Translations under genes and position numbers: made by a program
Assembly: GCA_004352715.1 (NCBI GenBank)
Contig: SCFE01000009.1
Coordinates: 220,538 to 284,537 of the forward strand
DNA length: 64,000 nt
Origin: Hofstenia miamia
Taxonomy: Eukaryota > Xenacoelomorpha > Acoela
Reading direction: 5' to 3'
Notes under the pieces: generated by a model
Told to the model about the DNA's origin: nothing
Seen by the model: only the letters and a program-made list of their open reading frames with translations
Databases searched by the model: none
Shown here: piece after piece, positions 21,923-33,844 of the stretch
Layout: each line of letters begins with the position of its first letter
How positions within the stretch are numbered: position 1 is the stretch's first letter

Positions 21923-22582
21923 GAGTCACTAATAATATGAACATGAATAACATATTTAATGAAGTTTTTTGCAACTAAGGCAATTATAATGTTATAAATA
22001 CTCCCCTTAACACTAATGAATTTCAACCTATAGCACCGGCTTTCTCATTCCCATTCGTGACTAAGTTTGAAATTATCAAATCTATTCAATATTTAACTTT
22101 AGAACAGCGAGCACTCCTTGAGAACATATGTACTTCTGATGTTTCAAATGCCAAAATTTTTTAATAAAACGAAAATTCTACTGACAGCAAATTCCATAAA
22201 ATTATCAACATAATTGGAAGTATATGTACCTGCTAGTGTTTTGCTGAAAGAATATGGAAAAGGCTTATAAGTAATTTTGAGCTATCGTCGCGTTTCTAGT
22301 GTTAAAGAACAAATCCCGCGGTTACTCTATGATTCCCACTCGGTACCTAAAAATTGCTCCAGATTTAATAGCTGAGCCAGTTTCATACGTTATAGACACG
22401 TGTATTATACATTCGACTTTTCCTGACCAAATAAAATTGGCAAATATTATTCCAGTATTTAAAAAAATGAATCAAGAGATTGTTTGAACTATAGACCTAT
22501 TTCTATTACATCGCCAATTAGTAAGGTTTTTGAACGACTTCTTTTTAATCAAATGTATGTAAACATAATATGTATTCTTAAG

Positions 22583-23264
22583 CAGAGATGGAAATTTTGC
22601 ATGTCAACCCATGGGGCACGGTGGGGGTAGTTCGGGCATGGGGCAACATTTTTCTAAAGTACCCATTGGACAAAAGTGGAGCAAAAACGCTGTTGACAAT
22701 TTTTGAGATTGTAAAAGCAATTTTCTTACATCAAAGTTCTCTGCTTGATAAAATTTAGACGCAATTTGAAAAATCAATTAACATGCACTTCTAACTCTTG
22801 GTGAAATTTGATTCTTTTCAATAATACCTATTTTAATTAATTAGTCATCAATAGGTTTTGCAATTACATTAGAGGTTATGCAATTAACCTTGCATAAATA
22901 TATTGCATAAATATTAGCTTTATAGAGTTAAAATTAAATTAAATTTTGCTATTAATGATGTTTTTAATATGTATTGGCATGAAGCTTGTTACTAAATTTC
23001 TATTGGTAGTAAAGATGGCATTTCTAGGCAGTAAGGATTCAAAATATTTGGCAGTTGTGGTGTAGTGCTATGAAAATTTAAATAGAACAAATATGGGGTA
23101 ATAATATATCGTAAGTAGTTTTTGGAGCAAAAATTTCTTGGGGAGAAGAAAATAAAGAGTGGTGCAATGTGGGACAGAAGTCAGCATGTGGAAATGGGGC
23201 AGGGCACAAAGTCTGTGGGGTGGGGAAGGGCAGTTCATGAAAATCTGCGTCACTTTCATCTTTG
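22583..23264. mobile_element. hAT-type MITE with ATGGGGCA motifs, inserted in the LINE RT
   Basis: This 682-bp element starts CAGAGATGGAAA and ends TTTCATCTTTG. The 8-bp target duplication is TTCTTAAG (22575-22582) and CTCTTAAG (23265-23272), 7 of 8 matching. Subterminal sequence is G-rich with repeated ATGGGGCA/GTGGGG motifs (22610-22640, 23160-23235), which stand out from the AT-rich host. It splits the RT between the FERLL and QHG motifs. Confidence 0.87.
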
Positions 23265-24664
23265 CTCTTAAGATCAACATGGTTTGCGTGAGTATATTTC
23301 TACAAATGGTGCTTTGTTACCTGCTCCCAAAAATTAGAGAAATAGCATAAATATTGATGAGTGTTCAGCAGTTAAATGCTTAGATTTACCAAAAGCTTTT
23401 GATTCTATCGACCAACACATTTTAATTAAAAAAATTCTGAGCTTCTCAGACAAAAGTGCAGACCAAATAAACAACTATTTCCACTATAGTAAACAAATTG
23501 TTAAACTAGATGGAATTCTTTGACTGGACTTGTATTATAAATAGGCGTTCCACAAGGACCAATTTTGGGATCTCTTCCATTCAATATATTGGAGCAATCA
23601 GACTATATGTAATGCGTACAATAGGCTTATAATACTATGCTATTTGGTTCACATAAATCTCCTGAAATTGCTATAAAAGTTTTCGAAGAAAATTGCACTT
23701 TTCTTGCACAATATTTTGCTTCACTAAAACTACGAATGAAACCACCTAAAAACAATTTGGTTTAATTAGCCTAAATCTAATGATAATTCCACAAATATTT
23801 CTCAGCTTCAATTGAAATTTAATTATTCGTGCGTAGAACAAGTTAATTTTTTGAAACATTAGTTATAATTCTTTATTCTTAACTTAATTTTACACAACAA
23901 ATACGTAATGTTATTGCCAAAATGGCTATTTCAATTAAGGCTCTTACCAATATATCTCAATAATTTGCAACCAAAGCAAAAATTCAATTAATCTACACAT
24001 TAATACTAATTCACTTTGATTATGCAAACATACTGTATGCCAACATAAATCAACACTGTTGAATAAATTTAATGTGGTATAAAATAGCACTTATTCATAA
24101 ATATAATAGGAATGCAGAAATCAAAAAATTGACAAAAACTTTTTTAAATCCACAATACATTATTTATGAAAACGTATTACTTACTTTTTAAAAAAATATT
24201 TACTAATATTGACCATACAACAAATACAATTTTCCATGTTCTAAAATATTGCTTAGACATAATCATGGAACCGTCAAAATTAAGCCTCTTACATATATAC
24301 CAAGAAAATAGTGAAAAATTCATTTCTCAACACATCAATGAATATATGGAAATATTACCTTCATCTGTAAAACTAATTAAAAAATTAAGTAAATTTAAAA
24401 ACGTAATTATACAAAGGAAATGCTTGAATACAAATGGCGAGGTTTTGAATTTTATAATACGGATTATTCAAAAGTCCGCATCTAATCTAAGTTCGCGCTA
24501 ACCCAAGGTAGAAATGGTAGTTGTTTTTGTAAATATTAATTTTTGTATGTGTCGTTGTTCTTCTATTTGTATTATTTTTTGACGCTATTTAGAGTTGTAA
24601 ACAGGACTTTATATTGTAAAATACAATTCCAAATATAAATATTTCTTTCCTTTCCTTTCCTTCA

Positions 24665-26225
24665 ACAGGAAATATGGAAATATCAATTGGTAAGCTACTA
24701 AAAACTAGTTAACAACATTTTTATCAAAATATGTATTGTCTTGCATATCATATTTGAACATTTATGCATGTGAAAATTAGCATACAAATTGCTTATTTGG
24801 TCACAAAATTCAGACACTCTTTCGACTCTTTTGATAATAAAAGCAGGAAAACTTATATTATTAAGATTTTATCACTAGTTACGTTTATAAAAAATTTATG
24901 CATTAAGGTCTTAGGAAATTATTAATCAAAAGTTACTTTGAAATTAATAAGATAATGGTTTTATTTCTTTATTTAGAACCACAGTTCTTCTGAGAAGTGT
25001 TATTTAAAAATGTATTTTTAAAATGTTTTGATAGTAATGTTGTTTTTAACTTTATAGTAACAAGTTTTTTAGTTAAGTTATTCAGCAACTATCGATGCAA
25101 AAAAATAATTGATGATACTGAAGGAATAAGGGAAAGAAATGCGTGATGAGTAAATTATTTCGAGTTAAAAATCACTTATACGGTAAGTGATTCTCTTAAA
25201 GAAGATATGAGATTTTGACATTAAGTTGAAATTTTAAAGATTCACTGATTCTTTCAACTTCTTTGTGACGTAGATTAAATATTAAAAATAATAGAAATAA
25301 AAAATCTCTATGCCTTAGAACAATTTTGTCTAAAAGCTAGTATTAGATCAATAAATCAAATGAGTCAGATTCTCAATATACACATTGAATATTAAATGAA
25401 TCGGGATGTTCACATGATCTTCATCCATGCTCATTACCAATACTATAACATCTACGTGTAAGTTTTAAATGATGCACTTAAAATGCGTATTTAGTATAGA
25501 AAGCTATTTTTAGAGTACTTAGAAGGCCAATTTTATTAGAAATATTTCCTAAAATTGACATCTTACCAAGACCACAATGAAAACTTTTATTGAGCCTCAG
25601 CACTTAATATACTACTATAAAAGGCGTTATGCCTTCTATGAAATAGGCTCACTTTCAAATATATATACAAATTAATATAACAATAAGAATATTCCATTTA
25701 AGATACTAAAGTCGTCTCATTTAGGATCTCTCCGCCTCTAAAACATGTTGAATGTTTTTCTAGTTGGCAAATGAGATTTCTAGAATTTGATGTGCATTTC
25801 AACCCCGCCCATTTCTGAAGCATTTTACCGAATTAAATGGAATCAAAATTTTAAAATATGTAATTGAATATCACTATATGATTTGAATTCTCCTTTGGCC
25901 CAATTAGAGGCGACTCAAGCAAATTAATTTTTTTGAAATGTATTTCTTACATCTATTAAAAATAATGTTTGGAATGTAGTTTATCACTCACTTGCTATCT
26001 GTTGGCGTATTATTGTATGATAAGATACATCTTAAGATTTTCTTTCAATACAAATATGTTGAAATGACAATCTTTTGTTACTTTACTATTCAATGGCATG
26101 ATAAAATGAACTGCCTAGTCTAAAGAATTTAGTGGAGGAAGGATGCCTTAAAACCATCATCTGATATTAAACGAAATTATCAATTTGTATATATATATAT
26201 ATATTCAGTGAAACAAACCCAGCGA
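24665..26225. other. No gene seen
   Basis: AT-rich DNA after the LINE tail. No recognisable coding or repeat structure. Confidence 0.4.
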
Positions 26226-26269
26226 AAAATATCAAGATGACGGGAAAACAGTAATTCCCTATTATTAGC

Positions 26270-26513
26270 ACGATGTCAGCTACGAAGCGGAAGAGAATGG
26301 ACCCGTCTATTTCTTTAAGAAGCGATGAGAAGGAAATTATCGAAACGAAATCTCATATCTATATCCTACTATCCGATGAGTCCCCAAATCCCCTCGGAGA
26401 CGCATGTCTTCATCAGTAACTTTGTGGAGGAGACAACAGAGGAAGATATCAAAGAGTATTTCAAACAAGGAAATTTGAGTCTAATCGCTATCAGAAGATG
26501 TTTCAAAGAATAA
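26270..26513 (+). pseudogene. Possible RRM-containing relic
   Basis: Two overlapping plus-strand frames look protein-like. One starts MSATKRKRMDPSISLRSDEK at 26273; the other, from 26325, ends with THVFISNFVEETTEEDIKEY followed by FKQGNLSLIAIRR. The second resembles the first half of an RNA-recognition motif: the VFISNF six-residue RNP2-like strand, then a helix with TEEDIKEYF. The rest of the domain (RNP1) is absent and the frames are split by a shift. It may be a retro-copied fragment of an hnRNP-type gene or a stray exon. Identification is tentative. Confidence 0.35.
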
Positions 26514-26524
26514 GCGCCACATAA

Positions 26525-29500
26525 GTCTTTTTTTGTAATTCAGATAATATTTTTAGCGTTCACTAAAACATTTAATTGTATTTTATTACCTGCATTTTCA
26601 CGTGAATACTTTAAAAGCCCATTCCGCTCCTTTTGACCGGCAAGTTCTGTGAATATTCAAAACACTTGACAGATCTACTTTATTGTAGGAAAGACCATTG
26701 AACCAGCGTTATAACATCTTCTTAATAATGTACAGCGATTGGCAGCATTAAACAGTCTAGCGTTCTGCCAATCTTGATCAGGAGCAAACTGAAAATGGAG
26801 GTGATTCAATGGATTCTGATACCATTTTATTTGAAATTGATATTGAAAATGATGATTAGTCATCTTCAAATTGTAGTTTAACACATGAATTTTTGTTAGA
26901 ACCCGCGAAAAATCTTATTACTAAAATCATACTCAGTGGGAATGTAAACATGCACCACCAGGAATAAAACTATCAACGAAACGAAAAAAATTATCAGATC
27001 CGATTAGTGCATAGAAAAGTATGTTTATTGATTTTATGCTAAATAAATCCATTGTTAAGTACAAGCTTTGAAAACCAAAGTTGGTCTTATCAATAGCTTA
27101 AATTGAAAACTTTTTTGACATTGCTTTTCTTCTAGGTATTCTTGGACTAAGATGAGCACCAGCTTATACCCTTTGGTAAACAGAAGTTGGTATTGCTCTT
27201 ATAAAGTTCACTATGTCGAGAAATCCATTTTGGAGATACTAATGTTCCTTCGAGTTGATTGTACTTCAACTAGATCATCTGGGGTACTATCTGATAAATT
27301 TCCTGCAGCCGTGGAGGTATTTGAATCAATGCCTGTAACACTACTAAATTAACAAATTCCTGTTCTTTCAGACAGTATATTTATTCTAAACTAGATAAAT
27401 ATGGTATAAATATGATTTGCACGGGCGTAGAAACAAAATGTTGTCCACATTATTATTTATAATAGACTATATTAGAACCGGTCATTTTGACAGGTGTTGG
27501 ATATTTTGGTAAATAATTTAAAGTTGAAATAAGAAACTCCGTAACGTAAAACAAGCCATTGATGATAATGAGCAATTGGAAGATCAATTGTCAAAGTAAG
27601 AGTGATTGTCAAAAGAGAGAGATTGAAATATTTACTTAATACTGTTAATATTAGTACAATTAATTCCAGTATATCAACTAGAATACAAGAAATCCTAAAC
27701 ATTAATTGATTGTCTTCTTGAGGAGAACCATTAACGAATTTAGCGATGCCTGGAGTCAATTCACACCATTGTATTATTTTATTTGTATTTCATCTAATAA
27801 CATGAAGCATACAAGAGAAATAATTGGACAGAAATTCGAGAAAGAGACACTGTGTTAGTAGAAGCTCTAAGAACTCGCTTTGAAAATGATTATGTAACCT
27901 CCATGTTTGATTTATTTATATATAAACTTTACAAATTTAAATCTAAAGTTGGTATGTACATCATGACTATTTTCTTTAGTTATCTTATTGATAAATTTTA
28001 TATTTATGAATCGATTTGTTTATTAAAATCTCTTAAATGATTACAATTGTTGATATGACAATCAGCTTGTAGATGCTTTTTAGAAACTGCTGAGAAACCT
28101 ATTGTCTCGTGCATCAGGACTAACTTAAATTCAAACTTTTTATCCATTAACTGAATGTTCGTTTAAGATACTAGAGATGATCTCAAATCACGTGATTCGA
28201 ATGCACGATTATTTTAGAACAAACTTACCCTACACTTTGAAGTTTAGATCGCTACATATAATATTCTGCAAGTTGTGAATAAAATGACGTAAGAAGTTTG
28301 CCAACATTCCAAAAAACATTGCCTTCATTAGAATATTACGGTGGAATTCCCTTTACAGTTGATAGCTTATCACATGTAAATTTATGACTGCTAATAATGC
28401 ACTTTTATTGTTTACAAATTTTCGGTATTTACCACGAGGTTTTATCAAAACGTACGCTTATTAAATTATTAGTTAGCACCTCTGTGAAAACATAAATATT
28501 TATAAATTGCAGACACTGATTAGACAAAACCATTAACATTAATTTTCCAAAAGATTGCCGACATTTGGAAAGAATTCTGTAACCTAATAAATCTTAACAT
28601 TTAATATTTGAAGTAAGGTTTATTAAATAGAATGGTATACGCATTCAAATCGCATAGAACTGCTAAGTGGATTAGAGTGTTATATTACACGATAAATATG
28701 CAAAATATAGTTAGAAATTATTTTGATGTAAGCAAGCATCAAGAACCACATAAGCATAAAGAATGAAGTACACATTACATTTAAGTAAACTAGAAGACGT
28801 TTGAAAAGTCACACAAAACTTCGAGCAACTGTAAATTGTAATCCCTAAGAGCAATCTATACTTCTAGTCAGTCATGAACATTTTTTTCTTGCTTAAGTGA
28901 AACAACATTTTGCTTGATGATTCCATGAAATAACTTGATAGTTAACCTTCAAATATATTATAAATATATTATAGTTGTATAGATTTTCTAGTATTTAGGA
29001 GCCTAGCTTGCTACTCAATTCATTTTCGTCAGTTGATCACAATTTTCTTACATGTGTAAGAGAGAAACTTATTGCTTTACTATAAGTGTTTTGATTAATG
29101 GACATTGCTTTCGCATTAGTTTGAGAAAAATAGAGAAATGTATAGTCCTGTATTTGATTCTATTAACTTTTTCAATATCAAATATTTGATAATTACTTTG
29201 TTTTTAATAATACAAAAATTCATTTTCCATATATTATATTTTCAAATTTTATATATTTAAAAAAATATTTTTTGATATCACCATTCTAGACATCATTAGA
29301 AGCTGTCCTCAATAACCTTTCTGCACTTGAGTCATTCTTCTTAATTAGTGCACATGGCAGGAAAATATGTTCTGTTATATATAATAAGCTTCCAATTTTC
29401 AATTGCAATGGAAGTTCTTACGTTACAAGGAAATTATATCTAATAGCTTTAAAAATCAGAAACTATGCAATCAATGATTAGCTCATTATCTAGAGTTCAC

Positions 29501-30290
29501 ATCTCTATAATGTTGTGAAGTAGACCACAGCAGTGGTTGGAGGCACTGATCATTGATGCAAAGTAAGGGATGAGCGACAGACATTTTTTTGCATAGAATT
29601 TCATTGAAAGTGTTTTTTTTTCGTTTTATGACCTGAAATCGCACACTTACTGGGTTTTTGGGCAGATTTCGTTGTAGTATAATTCGTGTTTATGCAAGGC
29701 AATCTTGGATTGCTGTTGTACATTATGAAAAATAATCCTGATTAATTTATGAAAATAAAAACTTTGCAACGATTTAAAGTTGTATGACCTACTACAATTG
29801 CACAAGACAAAAAAGACACTTAACTGGAGCATAAAACGGTTATTCAGCCTTCTGCTTAAAGCATGCCGATCGGATCTAGCTCTGAAATGTTACGATTAAG
29901 ACAAACAATTTTCCATCTAGGATTCAGAAGATGCCCGCCGTCGACTTTTTCTGGAGAGCAGGAACGTATGAACTTCGATTAAAACTTGATTAGTTAAGAC
30001 ATTTTAAGTACTGTCAGATTTTCCCATAATGCGACAGTATTGTTATCAATAAAAGCAGTTAAGATAATTGCAGATTAATAGTTTAATAGCACACACATTT
30101 AGTTGAGCCAAAATTGGCATTCCTATCGTCATCATGTTTATGGGTTTCATTCGAATACCAATTAATGCTTTAATAAAAATGTAAAAGGTACATTCTAGCT
30201 TTCATATAGAGATATGTTCTAGAAAACTATGCACCTTTAATATAAATGGAGCAGAAATAAATAGTTTTATATTAAAAAATAAACTTAGCA
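26525..30290. other. Long stretch without recognised genes
   Basis: About 3.8 kb of AT-rich DNA. Several 60-95 codon frames (26675-26884, 27152-27352, 27472-27759, 27852-28040, 29647-29832) show no motif or compositional sign of coding. A short acidic run (ENDD, ESSSN-like) near 26830-26880 is too weak to call. Confidence 0.4.
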
Positions 30291-30296
30291 TTTATT
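30291..30296 (-). promoter_or_regulatory. AATAAA signal just after the SLC6 stop codon
   Basis: Minus-strand AATAAA begins 6 bases after the SLC6 stop codon. That is unusually close, so the real 3' end may use another signal further on. Confidence 0.35.
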
Positions 30297-30301
30297 AAAA
30301 A

Positions 30302-32371
30302 TCAAATACTAAATTGTGAAGCATGACGTATGTACAAAGTTTTGCAGCGAATACTGATTTCTGCTTCAAAGTCTGAATTGACTTCATCTTCGATTTGATT
30401 ATGAAATTGTTTCCCACAAATAATTTCGAATTTGATCAAAATTGCGATTATTGGAATAGGTAAAGTGCATATTAAAATGATTATTCCACATGATATTTGC
30501 GCCCACATGGGGATTTGTTTTGAAAACGCCTGCCCATTTACTGCATCCCACGTTAAGTAACTAGCACCTCTGTTTACCATCAGAGAAAAAATGCTGGCTA
30601 CAAGTACACAAGACATTGATAGAGGTGCGAAAATTCTGCAACATAGCACCAACACACAGTTTGGCCGAAACCCGCACATTGCTTCTATGTCATCACAAAA
30701 TCTATTCACTCCATAGACATATATGACTGCGAACAATTCACATGTACATACAATCATAAGAGAGATGGCCATTGCATATTCATCGCATATTTGAACAAGA
30801 TATTCTCCATTAGTTAGAGCGAAAACTTGGGCTACTGTGACAAAAAGGCCACACGTGACAGCAGTTATTCTTGTCTTTGAGTAACAGGAGAGAGCCTCGA
30901 GGTCTAACAAAGAAGTTAGTATGCCTTGAAGAGCGCCAATCATTGTTCCCATGCCTAAGGTCACTAGCATGAGGAAAAACAGAATTGCAAAGAGCGGAGA
31001 GAGTGAGCCGAATTGATTGATGGCTTCAGTAATTGCCAAAAATGCTAAACCTGGACCTTCTATTGAGTTTGTAAGAAATTTGTCGAGGTTACAATCACTT
31101 TTTGTGTTATTTGAGGTCTGCAAGCATTTCTCCATTTCTCTGGAAGCGCGAAAGCCTATAATAGAAAATAAAGTAATAGAAGCATAAATTGAAGTCAGAA
31201 GATTTGTTATTGTGATTGTAAACACATCGGTTATGCAGTTATTACTTTTTGGCATGTGACTAGACATCGCCACTAAGCCACCCATTCCCAACGACATTGT
31301 AAACAAACATTGAGTAGCTGCTTCAAGCCACACTACTGGGTCAAGAAGCTTTTCAAATCTTGGTCGAAACATATGATTAAGGCCAAGTTCAAAGCCGGGG
31401 AGTGTCAATCCTCGTAGTAAAAATACAAATAGTATTGCATATGGACATAAAGCAGTGAAATATGAAATCTGTCCAGTGCATTTAATACCTTTTACTGTAC
31501 AGAAAAAGAGGATTCCCCAAGACAACAAGATCATAACACATATTTTGAATGAGAAGCCTATGCCTGTGTCTACAGATTCTGAAATGTTTAAGCTCTCCCT
31601 GTACCAAAAATAAGCTGGAGCTCCAGCAGCTACACATTCCGTTGAATTATGTAGACATACTGACCATGGGAGAGGGTAACTGAATGATTTACTGAGGTAC
31701 AGCAGGCACCAACTTACCACAGTATTGTAATAAGCACACTGAATGCATGCAACAAGAAATGTTCCAATGCCAATTCCAGCCAACACTGGATTGATACTTG
31801 ACCACATCTGTAGAGGTCCTTTTCCCATTCTTTGTCCCATTCCAAGTTCAATTAGCACCATTGGAATAGCCATCACAATTAGCATTATTACATAAGGAAA
31901 AATAAAAGCACCACCTCCGTGTTTTTGACATAGCCATGGAAACCGCCAAATGTTCCCAAGGCCAACAGTGAATGCTATGCATGAAAGAATGTACTGACCT
32001 TTAGTATTCCACGTACCTCTTCTGGATGATATTTTTTCATGAGGTAGCTCATTTGGGGGAATATAAATATCTTCTGGCAAATAGCTCTCTTTAATAACAT
32101 GTGAAGGCTTTTGATCTAAGAAAGGTTCTTTGGCTAAATAAAGTGTAGCATGCTTTTTATCTTTATTCTGTGAATTTGTAGACGTTTCTAGTCCTTCTGA
32201 TATGGGGATTGGTGGAACAACAAGTTGTAGAAATTTGGGAAGAGCTGAAGAGATATTAGTGTCATTTTCTACTAATTGATAAATTGCAATATCTTCATTT
32301 TTCTTTTTCTCAAATGAGTAAGTGTTCGTCTCCAAAGTATTATTCAGTAGTGAAGAATTTCGTTTTGTCAT
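30302..32371 (-). CDS. SLC6-family sodium-coupled transporter, B0AT-like, single exon
   Basis: An uninterrupted 689-codon frame encodes a Na+-dependent solute carrier of the neurotransmitter:sodium symporter family in the plasma membrane. A roughly 115-residue cytosolic N terminus precedes TM1 with VGLGNIWRFPWLCQKHGGGA, the sodium-site signature. TM2 reads IPMVLIELGMGQRMGKG; the large second extracellular loop has a Cys pair and N-glycosylation sites (HNSTECVAAG, NISES). TM6 has SLGMGGLVAMSS, with SNNCITD and IIGFRA after it, wording typical of the SLC6A15-20 neutral amino-acid group (RGLTLPGFELG also fits). About twelve hydrophobic spans are present and length is normal. No stops or frameshifts. 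Lack of introns is unusual for this family in animals and may mean a retrocopy. Substrate is inferred, not shown. Confidence 0.93.
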   Translation of the reverse strand: MTKRNSSLLNNTLETNTYSFEKKKNEDIAIYQLVENDTNISSALPKFLQLVVPPIPISEGLETSTNSQNKDKKHATLYLAKEPFLDQKPSHVIKESYLPEDIYIPPNELPHEKISSRRGTWNTKGQYILSCIAFTVGLGNIWRFPWLCQKHGGGAFIFPYVIMLIVMAIPMVLIELGMGQRMGKGPLQMWSSINPVLAGIGIGTFLVACIQCAYYNTVVSWCLLYLSKSFSYPLPWSVCLHNSTECVAAGAPAYFWYRESLNISESVDTGIGFSFKICVMILLSWGILFFCTVKGIKCTGQISYFTALCPYAILFVFLLRGLTLPGFELGLNHMFRPRFEKLLDPVVWLEAATQCLFTMSLGMGGLVAMSSHMPKSNNCITDVFTITITNLLTSIYASITLFSIIGFRASREMEKCLQTSNNTKSDCNLDKFLTNSIEGPGLAFLAITEAINQFGSLSPLFAILFFLMLVTLGMGTMIGALQGILTSLLDLEALSCYSKTRITAVTCGLFVTVAQVFALTNGEYLVQICDEYAMAISLMIVCTCELFAVIYVYGVNRFCDDIEAMCGFRPNCVLVLCCRIFAPLSMSCVLVASIFSLMVNRGASYLTWDAVNGQAFSKQIPMWAQISCGIIILICTLPIPIIAILIKFEIICGKQFHNQIEDEVNSDFEAEISIRCKTLYIRHASQFSI

Positions 32372-32639
32372 AATGCAAATTTCGTTAGCTGGCTTACTCC
32401 ACCGAATGTAGCGAATAATTTATGGTGAATGCACAATGGGACAGAGTAGTGTAGTAAATATTCTTACGGCTGGGAATATTTTATGTTAATTTCTTCCCGT
32501 TGCTTTTTAACAATCCAATTTCAAATGCGTCAGACGTCCATTTTATGCGTTACGGTAAATCATCACACTATAAATGGGATATTACATTGAGTTTGTTTAA
32601 TTATAAATAATTATATATTACGAAAAAACAAATACATAT

Positions 32640-33120
32640 AATAATAATAATTTTTTAACCCTATTTCCACTAGGAATTTTTCAAATATGTGATGTCTTCA
32701 ACAAAATTTGTTTAAAACCTTATAACTTACGAACTAATGCAGATACATAAAATCTAAAAACACCCACACTATAGAGAATTGTCTCCTCTGACACACATAG
32801 ATTGTCTTCAAAAACATAATAGGGTAGTTGTTATTCTCATGGGCATTAGACTGCTTCATTATGTGAACACTAGGCATGGAAATGATTCCAATATTTTTAC
32901 AAAAATTGAATTTCTCATTAAGAAAAAATTCGTATTTGCATGCAATTCATGCATAAGAATATGTTTTAGCACATATCTTCATCATTGCATGTCCGGGTCC
33001 TGTCACATAGATGTGTCCATGCAAAAGGCTTGTATAAAATTCTTCAAAAATGAGAACAAATCGATTTGTTACGTAAAAGAAACACTCGTGGAAATAAGTT
33101 TAAGACATTAACACGATGGT
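32640..33120. repeat. Dispersed repeat family 1, copy 2
   Basis: Contains TCTAAAAACACCCACACTATAGAGAATTG-type sequence (around 32755) and ATTATGTGAACACTAGGCATGG (around 32860) that parallel 33475-33650. The open frame at 32779-33111 coincides with the repeat and is not a recognised gene. It lies upstream of the SLC6 start. Confidence 0.55.
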
Positions 33121-33369
33121 AATATGTACAATTTTGTGAGACATTGAGGGCAGTTCAGTATCAATAGCAACCGATTCTTCATCAGTTGGAAGCGTTTTCG
33201 TCGAGTTTATCCACAAAGATATTCGAAAAAATTTGGATATAAAACCTAAAAGAAAAACCCGTAAAAAATAATTTGGCTTACTTGAAATTTGTATTGCATT
33301 ATTAAATTTCTCTAAGAATAAGCAACCAAAAATTCAGATGCTAGTCTGAACAAAAGTTGATTTTAAAAA

Positions 33370-33840
33370 TTTTTCTAATTTTAACCCTAAATTAAATAAC
33401 CCTGGTATTTCCTGCAATTTGAAATTGTTTCCTTAAGATTTCTTTAAGCGCTCCCAACTCCTGAAACGACAAAGATATCAAAAATCTGAAAACACCACTG
33501 GATAGAAAATCGTCTGCTCTTTCATTTTCATCTTGAATTCCCGGTCTATCACAAACCCGTAGAGGCAAATTGTCGTTGCCATAGGGCTCAGATCGCTTTA
33601 TTATCCTAACACTAAGCATGGGAAGAATTTGAGAGTTTCTACCATTGGAAAAAGTAAAAATTTTTATGTACTTTAATCACTGGGATAATTTTTATCACAA
33701 ATTTCCAACATAACACAGAACCACACTTACCCATAAATGAGTCAAAATCCGATAATTCCCACATTTCTGATTAAGCTTCGAGGAAATTATTTGAAAATGT
33801 TGACAAAAAGGATGATATCTTTAATGATGCAGTAGACTGC
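33370..33840. repeat. Dispersed repeat family 1, copy 3
   Basis: Contains the family core ATCTGAAAACACCACTGGAT followed by AGAAAATCG and CTCTTTCATTTTCATC at about 33480-33540, shared with 37940-38010 and 62395-62475. The part at 33600-33830 (GGGAAGAATTTGAGAG ... CACACTTACCC) aligns with 47265-47440. On the minus strand a 75-codon frame covers the core, but no known domain is visible. Confidence 0.65.
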
Positions 33841-33844
33841 TTGA

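Larger units (their letters stand above)
21260..24660 (+). pseudogene. Non-LTR retrotransposon (LINE) relic interrupted by two hAT MITEs
   Basis: Plus-strand pieces form one LINE pol. Upstream of the first MITE is INYKGKAVT; after it comes NNIFNEVF and a linker (21940-22100). RT landmarks follow: IPTRYLKIAPDLIAEP, ANIIPVFKK, LNYRPISITSPISKVFERLL (22300-22550), then the second MITE. After it, DQHGLREYIST, LDLPKAFDSIDQHIL (23385), GVPQGPILGSLPFNI (23550) and MLFGSHKSPEIA (23640). The catalytic YADD region reads as broken codons. The 3' part runs to about 24520 and ends in AAATATAAATATTTC plus (TTTCC)n. Many stops show it is dead. Confidence 0.82.

Noticed and set aside
21604-22026. Overlapping plus and minus open frames up to 124 codons
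   Set aside because: They lie over the CGTGTATGTA motif array of an hAT MITE and only the last few codons belong to the LINE.
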